Shown piece after piece: positions 44,301 through 55,782 of a DNA stretch of 64,000 bases (its first letter is position 1; each line of letters opens with the position of its first letter). The notes under the pieces are model-generated. The model did not search any database. It saw only the letters and a program-made list of their open reading frames with translations, and had not been told where the DNA came from. The position numbers were made by a program, and so were the translations under genes. This DNA is from Epichloe hybrida (taxonomy: Eukaryota > Ascomycota > Sordariomycetes > Hypocreales > Clavicipitaceae), in the NCBI GenBank assembly GCA_019022495.1, contig JAFEKR010000006.1, positions 992,001 through 1,056,000 on the forward strand, in the 5' to 3' direction.

Positions 44301-46409
44301 TGACCTCCGACACGACTTGCCAGGTGTGGCAAAGAGAAGCAAAGTCTCCGTGTAGAGGAGAGTCAACCACCGCTTGACCGAGGTCTATCTCCGCCTTGGA
44401 TATTTTGCTACTGAGATCTTCGACCATCTTGGACAGCATTTGAAGCCTTTCTTCTCCTGATTCGAGGAACCTGTACAGTAGCTGTGATGCTTTGGAAGCA
44501 CCATCAGAGTGATCAGCGCGTGCTGTTCGACGAGCAAGCTCGTTCGCACGCTGCGATAGGCCCTTGACCTCGTTGACAGGAATGCCGATCACTTCCGATC
44601 CCGTCAAGGTTAACCGACGATATCTTCCATCTGCGTAGCATTTTGCCAACCCAGTTGCAGAGAGATCCCTGACATCTTCGAAAGGGTCCATGACGAGATC
44701 GAACAATGCACGAGCCCACTTGCTGTCAAACCTATCGAAGAAAAGCTCCTGGTCATCAGCGGTTTCCCACGTTTTGGAGCCGTCTCCTTCCATTCGAACT
44801 ATATACATTAGTGCTTTCAAGCCCGCAATATGTCGCTGATACGAAGCCGTTGGAATCAGCTCGTTGCATAAGAAGGCAATGTACCAATGTAAGAACTCGA
44901 CATGGTATTCCAAGCAAGCGGTCAATTGGGCCTCAGGAAGAAGAATCAAGTTCGATCGATACAGGATCGGTTGTGAGATGACGTTTGTACTTGAATGATC
45001 AGGAGTAGGAGCGTTTGCTTCTTGTGTTTTGGCGCGTGCACGGGGCATACTACGCTTCAACACGTGAATAGCTCCCCGAACTCTCTTGAACATGTCTCTT
45101 GCCTTTGCTGAAACATCGACCCTGAACTTGGCATCTGGGTCTGCAAAGAAGGTGCTTAAATGCTTCTTGAGTAGGCCAAACGCGGTAGGCGAGTATGGTC
45201 GAGTGGTAGACGGAGATGTTACGAGCAGTGACAGTGCTAAAGATCGCACTTCATGGGAGGGATGTGACAGGACGCTCTCGAGCACATTTTCGTGAAGGGT
45301 TATGGATGTAGAATCACTTGCTTCACTGCTGCTACCGCCAAATGCTAAGAAAAGAAGGGGTCACAAGTTGTTAGTCCAACCCGTAAAGCAAACGAAGTCT
45401 CATAGTCGTCTCTCACCTGGTTCTTCGACCAAACCAACCCTCTTGCCAGTTTCGAGCGCTGCCAACTTTAACAAGGCAGGAATATTCATGCTCATGTTAC
45501 TCGAGCCAGATGCCGTTTCCTCTTGATTCATTCGAACCAGAAAGTTCAAGGCCTCAGATCTATCAGCTTTGAACAGGGGCAAGAAGATGTAGTTCTTGAT
45601 AGATTCGAGAAGGGCAGGCTCCTCAGCCAGGAAATCAAGAAGCCATTGGTGCCACACTTCGATACTTGGTACCGACTCTTCTCGTTGTTCTTGTCTCCAG
45701 TTTCTATAAATAGTGACGACCAGTCGTCCAGCGGTAGGACAGACAAAGTGTAGTTTCATCCAGTGGAAAAGATCTGACGTGAAATTCCGCCATATCTCAT
45801 TGTTGTCCTGACTGCCGAGATCTGCCCGGAATTGCGTGTATATCGACTTTGTATCATTCAAAGTGATGACACCCTTCGTTAGAAAATGATCCAAGGTCTT
45901 GATAGCAGACTTTGCGATGGGCTTAGTTGAGCGACCGATTACTATCGACACCAAGGTTTCAAGGATGCTTTTCTTGGTTGTCGAAGTCTCCTCTTGGCTT
46001 GGATTCTTCAAAATAGACTGAGAAACAAGTTCCAACACCAGTTTCATCGAGCGATGATTGTCTGATTCATTCCACTCGACGTAAAAATTGAACAACTTGG
46101 ACGTCACGTGCCGTGAGAAAGCCCACCGTTTCAAGTCATCCGAATTGGATTTAGAGGCCTGGTCTACAAGTCCACAGAGTCTTATACACGCTTGACCAGA
46201 TACCGACTTCGGCTGAGACGCATCTTTCAGAAGTTGCTCAAACAGGGTATTGGCAGAACTTGAGTTTGTCGTTAGCAACGCTTCTGCTATGAATCCGGCA
46301 CGTTTGCTCACCCTTTCCCCACTTCTGCGTCTTGTTGTTCAAGCCGTTTAATGAGCTCAGTCGGATTGGCTAACAAGTCAGTAACCTCTGCGGGAGGCTC
46401 AGCTGTCAT
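41342..46409 (-). CDS. TRM732: THADA/Trm732-like HEAT-repeat protein, DUF2428 (five exons)
   Basis: Minus-strand exons 46409-46312, 46258-45417, 45344-44099, 44007-42186 and 42091-41342 give 1585 residues. The protein is built of helical repeats. The DUF2428 core lies around the exon 3-4 junction: RHRGTFTTVSTTF, TTRRSAGIPSMITGIL, QVHAYNCLKDIFKNS and VWAIRNCGLIFLRSLIDNLFG. Human THADA and yeast Trm732 share these blocks. Trm732 acts with the methyltransferase Trm7 to 2'-O-methylate position 32 of tRNA anticodon loops, and that role is inferred here. Intron 1 is only 53 nt. Intron 4 contains an A21 run on the coding strand and two possible acceptors six bases apart; I chose TGCAG, giving DDKTFDTRF. 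The gene is divergent from ribosomal protein uL1. Confidence 0.92.
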
Positions 46410-46819
46410 CGTTTCTGACAGAGGCCCTGGAGGGGATGATCTTGACTCTTGAGAGTAGAGAGGGGCGGAAATAAGGACTAGACTGTGTACGACATGACAA
46501 ACATTTTACAATCTCCTGTCAGCCTCGTCATCCAGTATTTCGATTCAGGGTATGCCTCTACATTCATATTTTCAATAAGCCTGGCACCGTTCCTGCGGGC
46601 ATATACATCCTAATAAGGAGAGACTTTCCAGATCCGACTCATGGAGCGGCACGTGACGCTCCACGTGAGAAAAATTTGCCCTGCGCCCACACACCCCACC
46701 ACCGCTTTGTGGTTTTCACGAAAATCCCCAAACCCACCTTGATTACCGAAAGCCCTCTCTCTAACAAGCCTCGTCCTGATCACCATTAGATAACGTGGAT
46801 CTATTGGGAGACTGTCAAA
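46410..46819. promoter_or_regulatory. Divergent promoter of TRM732-like and uL1 genes
   Basis: 410 bp between opposite start codons. No nonamer is present. It contains CACGTG at 46651-46656 in CACGTGACGCTCCACGTGAG, where a second CACGTG follows 13 bases later. Paired E-box-like CACGTG sites suggest a bHLH or CBF1-type input to one or both genes. Confidence 0.5.
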
Positions 46820-47614
46820 ATGTCGAAGATCACAGTCGGTTAGTAACATGCTGCTATAGCCACGGTCGTGCGAATTTGCATCGATCTTGATGCTAACCAA
46901 ATGTTCTTTTTCCAGCCAATGTCCGGACGCAAGTCAGTGAGCTCTTGGAGTACTCCAACGAGACTAAGAAGCGCAACTTCCTCGAGACCGTCGAGCTTCA
47001 GATCGGCCTGAAAAACTATGACCCTCAGCGTGATAAGCGTTTCTCCGGCACCATCAAGCTGCCCTCCATCCCTCGCCCCAACATGGCCATCTGCATCTTG
47101 GGTGACCAGCACGATTTGGACCGTGCCAAGCACGGTGGTGTCGACGCCATGTCTGCCGATGACTTGAAGAAGCTCAACAAGAACAAGAAGCTCATCAAGA
47201 AGCTGGCTCGCAAGTACGACGCTTTCGTCGCTTCCGAAGCTCTCATCAAGTTGATTCCTCGTCTATTGGGTCCTGGTCTGTCCAAGGGTAAGTCATCTTG
47301 TCGCAGCCGTTGTCTCTTTTAAAGAAGGATTATTCCACTAACTCACAACAGCCGGCAAGTTCCCCACTCCCGTCTCTCACGCCGACGACCTGACTGGCAA
47401 GATCAACGAGGTCAAGTCCACCATCAAGTTCCAGTTGAAGAAGGTTCTCTGCATGGGAGTCGCCGTCGGAAACGTCGGCATGGAGCAGGAACAGCTGATT
47501 GGCAACATCATGTTGGCCATCAACTACCTTGTCTCCCTGTTGAAGAAGGGCTGGCAGAACGTTGGCAGCTTGACCATCAAGGCCTCCATGTCCCCTCCCA
47601 AGCGTCTGTATTAA
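46820..47614 (+). CDS. RPL1: 60S ribosomal protein uL1 (L10a / RPL1), three exons
   Basis: Exons 46820-46838, 46916-47287 and 47352-47614 give 217 residues, the normal length for eukaryotic uL1. The 19-nt first exon encodes MSKITV and one base of Ala. The body has [36 protein letters not shown], the [14 protein letters not shown] segment, [35 protein letters not shown] across intron 2, and a C-terminus of [12 protein letters not shown]. uL1 forms the mobile L1 stalk that guides deacylated tRNA out of the E site. Branch site TGCTAAC and acceptor TTCCAG mark intron 1. Confidence 0.97.
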
Positions 47615-47928
47615 GGGATATTTGGTCTAGTATGGTCAGCTGCTTTGTGTGTTCGGGTCACTGGTCTAGATACACTAGCAATTCCCAGAATCGACTAGGA
47701 CTTTGAATTCAACTCAGCTTGCTGGAGATCGAATGCTGTGCTGATTGTAGAGACGATGAAGGCATGTTCTTGAGCACCATTCTCCGATACAACCTTTTGT
47801 AGTCATTTATTCGGAACACGCAACGCAGAGCGCTGAAAGGCGTCGCCGCGTGGACCATGTGCATTTTTACATTTTGTATTCAGGTTTCCTTGGGTTTCAA
47901 GTTTTTCTTCTCCCACCAGCCACGTAGC
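47615..47928. other. Convergent 3' region, nothing seen
   Basis: 314 bp between the stops of the uL1 gene and SMP3; 3' UTRs only. Confidence 0.6.
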
Positions 47929-49850
47929 TCAACTGGGACAACTCTTGGTTACACGCCACGCGACCAAACCCCGTCGGCCAACCACTCTGGTCAGTGTTTT
48001 CCATACACCATCGTCACCAAAATCAAGGTCATCCAAGTTGAGGTGCTTTGTATAACGCCAGACTTCCCGGAACCGCAGTCCTTGCAACCCCTTGTTTGAT
48101 AGGTACGGATCCAACCACGTCGCCGACGCAGGTGCAATCAGATAAGTCCCATTTTTTGCTTTCAAATATTCTTGATTCCGTCGATCGGCTGGCGTATCGC
48201 ATGTGGCAAGTTCAGTAAGCTGTTCGAGCAAAGCGGTGCCTTTCAAGCCCATCACGTCTGTGGTCTGCAAAACCTCGTTCTTGCCATTGAGAAGCCAAAT
48301 GGGAGGCGTGTAAGTTTTCCACCAAATGGCGTGAGTTGCGTCTGGCTGTTTACTCATGAACACTTGCCCCGGAACGACACCGCCCTGGTGGTATATGCCC
48401 ATGAGCACCCCGAAAAAGAGGTTGAAGAGAATCCACAACCCAGCCCAAACTCGCAAAACAGTCTTGTTCTTGGGCAATTCTACCGACGAAAGGATCAGGG
48501 GCACTGTCGGTAAAAGAAAACGGGCTTCTTGGTGTGGGAATATCGACAGAACAAAAAGGCCCGATATTGCGGAGTATAGCCTCAAAGATAGGTGCGGCTT
48601 CGTGAATAGTAGCAAAGTCGCAGGCCCAAGCAGCTGCGGAAGGTTTGCTGCTAGATGCTGATACCACGGATGAATGCCATGTTGGGCGAGGTTTGCGGTA
48701 TTCGAGTTATACCGGAAGAAGTTAAGCGGAGTGACAGTAGGTCTCCGTATTAAGTCGGCCCATGTAATGGATTCCGATGAGTAGAAGGCAGTATCCAGCG
48801 CAATAGCTATTATAGTTGTAAATAAAGCAGCCGAAGCCAGGGCCGCCAAGGACAAAGGTCTGTTACAAAAGTTAGCAAATCGCTCCACCGACTTATCTCA
48901 ATACACGTGACGAGTCAAGAACGTACTTGCGCATGAAATGAGGTAATAAGCGAAGACCAGGAATCAACAAGAAGGCCGGAAAAGTAATCCGGTTGAACAC
49001 GCCGAAAACTGCGACAATACCGAGCACTGTTGACGACAGGAGCGATGATTGTTGCTGTAGAGTAAAAAAAAAAAAAAAAAAAAAGAAGAATTAGCCATGA
49101 ATCTCTCTCGGAACGGAAGAGGATTGCAAGATCGCGTACCCGTGTGTCGACTATGCGTTGAATCAAAACCAAACTCCAAGCTACAACCAGCGTCTCGACC
49201 GAATTGGAGAAAGTATGTGTCTGATACGTCCAAGTGACATAGGATGAAGCGACCAAAACGACTGCAACACGGCGGTGCCGAGGAGAAGTTATCAACTCGT
49301 GAAGAGCCCAATCCTCCAGAACAAAACTGATCAAGAACATGAGCACACGTAGCGTCCAGAATACGGTGATGGGCGGGATTTCGCCGTCTTGCCCATTACC
49401 GGTCCACAGCCATCGAAGAAGCAGCATGGGCAGCCCGTAGACGGGCCATAGCGGAAAGACGCTCCGAATCGGATGCTCGCTCGTGAATTCCCAGGTTCTT
49501 CGAACGGGATAACTGAAAATCTGGCCTGTGGTTGAAACATGACGTATCCGTTAGCGAGCGCATTCTCTCATGGGATGCTCAGCAGGTCCGCGCCAGGCGC
49601 GTGACCAGAACGAACGGTCAAGTCGATGCACCAATGAAGGTGGCATGTCGAATTAGACCAGTACTGAGCGCACGAGCTGGCACGAGAAGGGACAAAGAGA
49701 AGGACACATGAGACAACAAGTCGCATTATAACGAGGCGTACCGGCTATAACTTCGGGGCCTTGGAAGTTCTCATCGGGATGCAGGTAGCTGGGCGAGAGG
49801 GCGAACCACAGCCGTATAAGAACAAGAAGCAGGTAAGTACGCCGCCACAT
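47929..49850 (-). CDS. SMP3: GPI mannosyltransferase 4, SMP3/PIG-Z type (four exons)
   Basis: Minus-strand exons 49850-49742, 49525-49140, 49054-48927 and 48859-47929 give 517 residues, close to yeast Smp3 (about 516). The enzyme adds the fourth mannose to the GPI core in the ER lumen, using dolichol-phosphate-mannose. The diagnostic motif [11 protein letters not shown] sits at residues 25-35 in the first luminal loop, where the Asp/Glu pair is catalytic in this GT22 family. [31 protein letters not shown] follows. Many hydrophobic segments ([52 protein letters not shown]) indicate a multi-pass membrane protein. HQEARFLLP is conserved in GT22 enzymes. Intron 2 contains a T21 tract on the coding strand just before its CTACAG acceptor. 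Confidence 0.94.
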
Positions 49851-52068
49851 TGTTCAGCAACGGACCCTCAAGGCTGTCGATGGCATAGCAATTGCAGTGT
49901 TGATGCGTGATGGAAGAGAAACAACAGACATGAGAGACGAGAGTGTTGGCAAAGTGAATGTGGGTGCGGACGCTTCCAGAGCGGCGGCGCGCAAAAAGCA
50001 AGGTGGTGGTGATGTGTGGTGATGTGCCCTCACCGAGATGCTTCTGGGTTTGTTTGAAGAAGGGCAAAAGGATCCTGTAGATTAATAAAAGTAAGCGGGT
50101 AGCGTGGGCCGGCAGGTAGCATGAGTGGCGGATGTAGAAGCGAAGGCGATGAGAAAGCAGCTGAGCTTGAAGATGCAGGAAATGGAACGAAGAACGAAGA
50201 ATGTAGGCAGAGTCAGAGTTCAACGGATCAGAACGTTGGCAAATGAATCAACAAATTGACTATCCGCGTACGGGGAGCCGCTAAGAAAATTGTCGACAAG
50301 GGGGGCGACGCCTGACGACAAAGCCATCAGCGTCGTATAAATTTAAAAGGGGCGGATGACCTCATTGCACCCGACATAATAATACCGTGCCACTCAGCTC
50401 CGTACTGAAGACCGGCTGTTGTTCCACCTTGATTGCTTTTCTGCAATCCTTGAACTTGGTCACAACAAGACAACCAACGCTGATGCAAGATCCCGAAGCT
50501 CCAGGTGGAGGAGGGGCAAGCTCAGGGGCTTTGTGGCGAATAATCCGAGGCTCCAGGCCCGAGACAATAATTTCTTCCGCCGTTGAAGCACGGAAGTACG
50601 GACGTATTAGTCCGTCATGGTCTCGCCAATCTCACGAACCCGACTCTGGGGGCTCCAGGGGTCTTCCTCCTTAGATAGGAACCTACAATGTACACAGGTA
50701 CAGTCACCAGTAGCCACCCTACTGCCGCAAGCCAATGTGACCAAAGAGGTCCAAAGTCGGGGATTCAATGGCGAGGAATCTAATGTCACATCACCTTGAA
50801 GCTGTTGTCATGGGGATTGAACTTTTTGGCTTATTAGCATCGTGCTCGTGGCGCCGCAGGAATGTGTTGGGAAAGTTCTTGCCATCACCCCAAGTCCGGA
50901 GGTACCACGAGGTAAAACAATGAATGGGAATTTAGGCAGAGACAACGGACGCAAACTACAGGAAGTACTCATGATGTCCTCTTCAATAAATATTGCTGCC
51001 AGGACAGGGCCACAAGAACATCCATTTTGGTCATCACGGCGTGAGACGGATTTTTGCTGTGATAAAATGCCGTCAGTTGCGCCATGTTTCGCATTGTCGG
51101 TTTGTGCCTCTGCCTCGCGAGGCTGAAGAGAGCGTCTCTACCATGGGGCTCTAGCGTCACAAACCCAGATATCAAAAGCTCCGTGTCCTTCGTCCTTCGA
51201 TCCGTCTGCAGTTCTCGCCGTTCTATGGACCCCTCGTGCCTGGGTCGTATGGAGAAGAATCGCGGCGGACCTCACGAAGCAGCCCTTTCGTGAGTGCCTT
51301 TCACTGCTCGGGCTCTGGTAATAAAAATAGTTGGAGTACATGCATGTACACTGTAGCTGCATATGCACCTATGCACAGTGGGTGTAGGTATGTAGTTACT
51401 AGTGAGTACAGTGACAGGCCAAAAGTTGTAGTAGGAATGATTGCCGCGGTGCACCCTAGGAAGTCACGCCTCCTATAAATTTGCGCGGAAAGATATCTCT
51501 TCTGTTTTAGGCCTAGTTACTACTCCGTACAGTGACAGGTGTACTGTATGATTAAAAAAATCACTACTGCATGTTTACGTGTTGCACGAACTGCACGCAG
51601 CTGCTTCCGCCTCTGCCCAGGTGCTCGACAAATCTGTTGTATGCTATTATTCGAACATTGGATCCCGTTCCAGGCACAATACTAAGAGTCATTACTGCCA
51701 AGTATTCTGTTCCGATCACGGTAAGTCTCTTCATCTCTTCACATCATTTCTCTCCTGACTTTCTTTCCTGTTATTAATAACTCAGCACAACCTGCAGCAG
51801 CCAATAATAAGTGACACAGAACCCACTCGAAGCCAGGCGACTCCAATCAACTTGAAGGACCCCGCCTCTGACAGACCTGAATTGACATTTTAACGCTCTC
51901 TGCCTGCGAACTTTCCTGGCTTACTAGTTAAACCTAACTTCGTCATCTTCAGTACAAAATCCAGTCACCTCAGACCACCACCCGACCCGCGACTCTGCAA
52001 ACCTGCTGTCCTCCATCAAGCAACATCCCACAGACAGTACAACAAATCCAAGCTGTATTTCGCGCACA
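49851..52068. other. Divergent intergenic region of 2.2 kb
   Basis: This region lies between the SMP3 and SKP1 start codons. I find no convincing gene. It contains a nonamer at 51521, repeated GGCTCCAGG words around 50550 and 50650, and pyrimidine-rich sequence before SKP1. Small open frames have no recognisable content. Confidence 0.55.
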
Positions 52069-52772
52069 ATGGCCGAAACAAGCACGGCCCAGAAGGTGTG
52101 GCTGGCATCCAACGACAGCGCCATCATCGAAGTCGGTAAGTCGACTCTGGCCTGACCCATGTGCGCCAGTCCATAGGATGGAACCTAACCGAACCATAGA
52201 TCGCGTTGTCGTTGAACGCTCTATGCTCATCAAGAACATGCTTGACGATATCGGTGATGACATGATCAATCAGAGCAACCCCATCCCCATTCCCAATGTA
52301 TGCCTCGCTGCCCCTCCCCAACATGTCGAACAGAGCTAAAGCAATAGCAGGTGAACGAGGCTGTTCTCCGCAAGGTCATTGAGTGGTGCGAGCATCACCG
52401 AAACGACCCCCCTCAGGCACAGGATGATGAGTCTGACGGCCGCCGCCGAACCACCGACATTGAAGAATGGGACCAGAAGTTTATGCAAGTCGACCAAGAG
52501 ATGCTCTTTGAAATCATTCTCGTATGTTATTTTTCTCTCGCAAAGAAGTCACCCCTAAGTCCCGTATCGCAAACTGACCATCCACATCAATGTAGGCATC
52601 CAACTACCTCGACATTAAGCCCCTGCTTGATGTTGGCTGCAAAACGGTGGCCAACATGATTAAGGGAAAGTCACCTGAAGAAATCCGCAAGACTTTCAAC
52701 ATCACCAACGATTTCACTCCGGAAGAGGAGGAGCAGATACGTCGTGAGAACGAATGGGCCGAGGATCGATGA
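52069..52772 (+). CDS. sconC: SKP1 / sconC, SCF ubiquitin ligase adaptor (four exons)
   Basis: Exons 52069-52135, 52200-52297, 52351-52521 and 52596-52772 give 170 residues. SKP1 links F-box proteins to cullin-1 in SCF ubiquitin ligases; in filamentous fungi it is known as sconC for its role in sulphur control. Visible blocks are the BTB/POZ-like N-terminus [49 protein letters not shown], the insert of acidic residues, [26 protein letters not shown], and the F-box-binding tail [21 protein letters not shown]. The protein ends NEWAEDR. All introns are short (53-74 nt) and junction codons rebuild the family sequence exactly. Confidence 0.97.
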
Positions 52773-53617
52773 GCCTCTTTCGATCATGTTGGAGCTCTTG
52801 AGTCCATAACTTCCAGCCTGTAAACGTAGCTGGATTTGCAGTTTTTGATAGCTCATTGTGCACACGTGCAATTCAGGCGTTCGTGGGTTTTATTTGAGAG
52901 AATTGATGCATTCCATCACACCATCATGGTTATGAAAGACGTATCATCAGTCTGGAAGCAATGGAATGATGACCTAAAGCCTTCCGTCTCTAAAGTTGTG
53001 CGATGCTCAGCCTGCTTGTGAAGGTTTTGTTTATTCAATTATCAAGTTTTGCCAGATGAGGGCCAAAGACGGCATCGCCATATTCTTCTTGAACAATTGG
53101 GAAGGTGAAGCCGCCGACTACACTTTGACAACCAGAGCACATTTGTCAAGCCCGGACATGTGAACGAACACCAACACCAAATGTCCCATCTACGAGCAGA
53201 ACAAGACGGTTAAAACGAAAAAAAAAGCGGGAGACACATGACGATTTCTTCTCCCAGATACAGCTGGAGGGAGTCCGGGGAATTAGACACTGTTGTAAAA
53301 ATTTCATTCAAGGTAGTAGTGATTCCCTCTATATTTGGGACATGGGTTTTTTTTCATTCATTTCCCTAGAACCGACCGTAACACCTCGTCACGGCGAGAA
53401 ATTGACATGACCAGGTCATCAGGCCATGCCGTTAGTCCGGTACGTTAAATTCTCCCTCTTCCACGAGCGCTCCGAGCAGCGCACATCCTTCCCAAAGAGT
53501 TTTGCAAAAAGTTCATCAATCCATGGCTGATATCACGGCTATCGAGTAGCGGACAAGTTTGTCGACAGCAGTCTGATGATGTATAGAGTTGGAGGATCGG
53601 AAGCGAGTTCGAGTTGT
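52773..53617. other. Convergent 3' region, no gene recognised
   Basis: 845 bp between the stops of SKP1 and the eL39 gene. Poly-A and poly-T runs occur at about 53218-53226 and 53347-53353. No gene is evident. Confidence 0.55.
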
Positions 53618-54154
53618 CTAGATGCCGAGGCGGGTCTTTCTCCAGTGTCTTCTCTTAGCGTTGTAGCTGCGTCATGGTTAGCAAAGGAGACGTGCGTGTG
53701 AACGATGTCCAACGCCTGTGCGAAAATCCTGCATGCAGTTTGTCGCCTGGGAAGAGATGGTCGCGTGCTCTTCACCAGTCCGCCGATCCGGCGAGACAAA
53801 ATATTCAAAAGGACCTCGCGGCAGCCAAGGAAGGAAGGGACAAATGTGCATACCGGATGTTGTTGTTGGTTCGGAGTCTGATCCATTGAGGCACAGGGCG
53901 GTTCTGCTTCTGCGCCTTGGCAAGCTTCTGCTTGGTACGGAAAGACTTGTGGCTCTGTAGAACGGTCAGTCCATGATGTTTCTCACGTAGCTGGTCGGGT
54001 CGGAGGATTGGGAAAGGAAATTTGTGCCGCCCACGACGACGGGTGAGAATGCCTGAAACGGAAAGCAAAGAGTTGCATATCGCGACGAGGTCATTGTCCC
54101 CATTGGCATGAGAGGCATATCTTGAACGGGTGCACGAGGGTGGCGTACCGGCAT
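53618..54154 (-). CDS. RPL39: 60S ribosomal protein eL39 (three exons)
   Basis: Minus-strand exons 54154-54149, 53954-53854 and 53666-53618 give 51 residues, the exact family length. The first coding exon is only six bases, ATGCCG (Met-Pro). Exon 2 encodes [20 protein letters not shown] and [14 protein letters not shown], and exon 3 [15 protein letters not shown]. Introns of 194 and 187 nt have donors GTACGC and GTATGC and acceptors CTACAG and GACGCAG. eL39 is a small basic protein that lines the nascent-peptide exit tunnel. The gene is too small and fragmented to appear as one long frame and was found by recognising the lysine/arginine-rich middle. It is divergent from ARL1. Confidence 0.95.
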
Positions 54155-54930
54155 CTTGGTTGACTTTGCGTGTCGAGTCGTCTGGTGAATGGTGGGAAGT
54201 CGTGGAGTTTGAGACTGAGAGGATTTTTGACCCGCACAGAGGGCGCAAAACCCTAGTGAGAGGGGTGGTGAGGCTGATGTTGTGCGCGCGCGCGGTTGGC
54301 CTGTGGCTGGTGCATGTGGCGGTACCTTTGATGCCTAAGGCTGTAAGGAGTACTCTGGACGGAGTACTCCGTACTGACCGACTGACTAATAAATCCTCCG
54401 TACGGAGTACGGACTACATACTGGCCGCTGATCTATTATGTCATCATGTCTCGGCTTATTACAACCAACCGGGCCTGCGTGCAGCAGCCAGCCAGTTCGA
54501 GCCAGCTCGACTCGACCTCTGCCGGCCCGCCCTTGGGACGCGCTCTGCAAGAGGTTCCAGAATAGGGGACGGGAAACGCTTCGCAATTCTTGCCCATTTA
54601 TCTACTAGCAGCTTTCTCTTTGACGCCCGATCATCGCGTACCCGAACATTGTCACAGGCATACACATAGGCAGCCCTTTCCAGTCTTTCCATTCAAATTT
54701 TTTGTTTTTTTTTGTTCACTCTTCGTGATCTCACGTTTCCTGGCGCGTACCGCTTCCGACAGTCCCTCAATTCGTCCGACCAGGTGGCCCGGCCCACGCG
54801 TTGTAGTTCCCGAAGCAAGGCATCGCTGATCGCTGATCCTCGGCGCTGAACCTTTGGGCATTCGCATTTTTTTGTCCAGCCTCATTCTCTCCGCATACGT
54901 CACGTTCCCCGAAGTAAACAACTCGTCGTC
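54155..54930. promoter_or_regulatory. Divergent promoter of eL39 and ARL1 genes
   Basis: 776 bp between opposite start codons. Nonamer copies lie at 54365-54373 and 54401-54409. They are embedded in the palindromes GGAGTACTCC (54361-54370) and CTCCGTACGGAG (54396-54407). A (CG)-rich GCGCGCGCG stretch occurs at about 54284-54292. A pyrimidine-rich leader precedes ARL1. Confidence 0.6.
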
Positions 54931-55782
54931 ATGGGTGCTGGCATGTCATGGTTGTCAAACCTTCTGTGGTCGAAGAAGGAGATCAGAATATTGATCTTGG
55001 GTCTTGTGCGTCGGCGTGTATTACGAGTCGCCTGCCATTGGGTCCGTTTGTTGCTAATGCGAGCGGATAGGACAATGCTGGGAAGACAACCCTGCTCTAC
55101 AGGTTAAAGGTGAGCACTATACAGAAATGCGCGACCGTCATCAAGACTTGCAGGTGAAGCTGACCATTGCCGCACCTTTCAGATTGGCGAAGTTGTCACC
55201 ACGATACCAACCATTGGATTCAACGTCGAGTCGGTCACGTACAAAAACCTGAACTTTAACGTCTGGGTACGTACAATTCCCATTCCCATTCCCATTCCCA
55301 TTCACGCGGAGCATGACACGGGTGGGGGGGGGGATATCGTCTGACAGAAACTAGGACTTGGGTGGCCAGACGAGCATCCGGCCATACTGGCGATGTTACT
55401 ACGCCAACACCGCAGCCGTCATATTCGTCGTCGACTCCACCGACATTGAACGATTACAGACCGCCGCCGAGGAACTGGCGGCAATGCTGAACGAGGACGA
55501 GCTCAAGGACGCGGCCTTGTTAGTCTTTGCCAACAAGCAGGATCAGCCCGGCGCAAAGGGAGCCGGCGAGATTTCGGAAGCTCTGCGGTTGGGGGAGCTG
55601 CGCGATCGAAACTGGAGCATCATGGCGTGCTCTGCCGTCGACGGCAGTGGTATCAACGAGGGCATGGACTGGTTGGTGGTAAGTTGAGCGTCCAGTATAC
55701 CACCCATTCCCATCGCGGCCGTGTCACGAATCAAATTACCAACATGTCTTCCGTGTCACAGCAAACCGTCAATCAGGAGTAG
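54931..55782 (+). CDS. ARL1: ADP-ribosylation factor-like GTPase ARL1 (five exons)
   Basis: Exons 54931-55005, 55071-55109, 55183-55266, 55355-55678 and 55762-55782 give 180 residues. The Gly2 after the start Met fits N-myristoylation (MGAGMSWL). GTP-binding elements are GLDNAGKTT (P-loop, spliced after GL), the switch I threonine in [34 protein letters not shown] (switch II, again split by an intron), [10 protein letters not shown] and [20 protein letters not shown]1 recruits golgins and ARF-GEFs to the trans-Golgi. The last exon encodes just QTVNQE and stop. Intron 3 carries a TTCCCA microsatellite (55277-55303). Confidence 0.95.
55277..55303 (+). repeat. TTCCCA hexanucleotide microsatellite in ARL1 intron 3
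   Basis: Four full units of TTCCCA plus TTC, ten bases after the donor site of intron 3. It may vary in length between strains without touching the protein. Confidence 0.85.
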
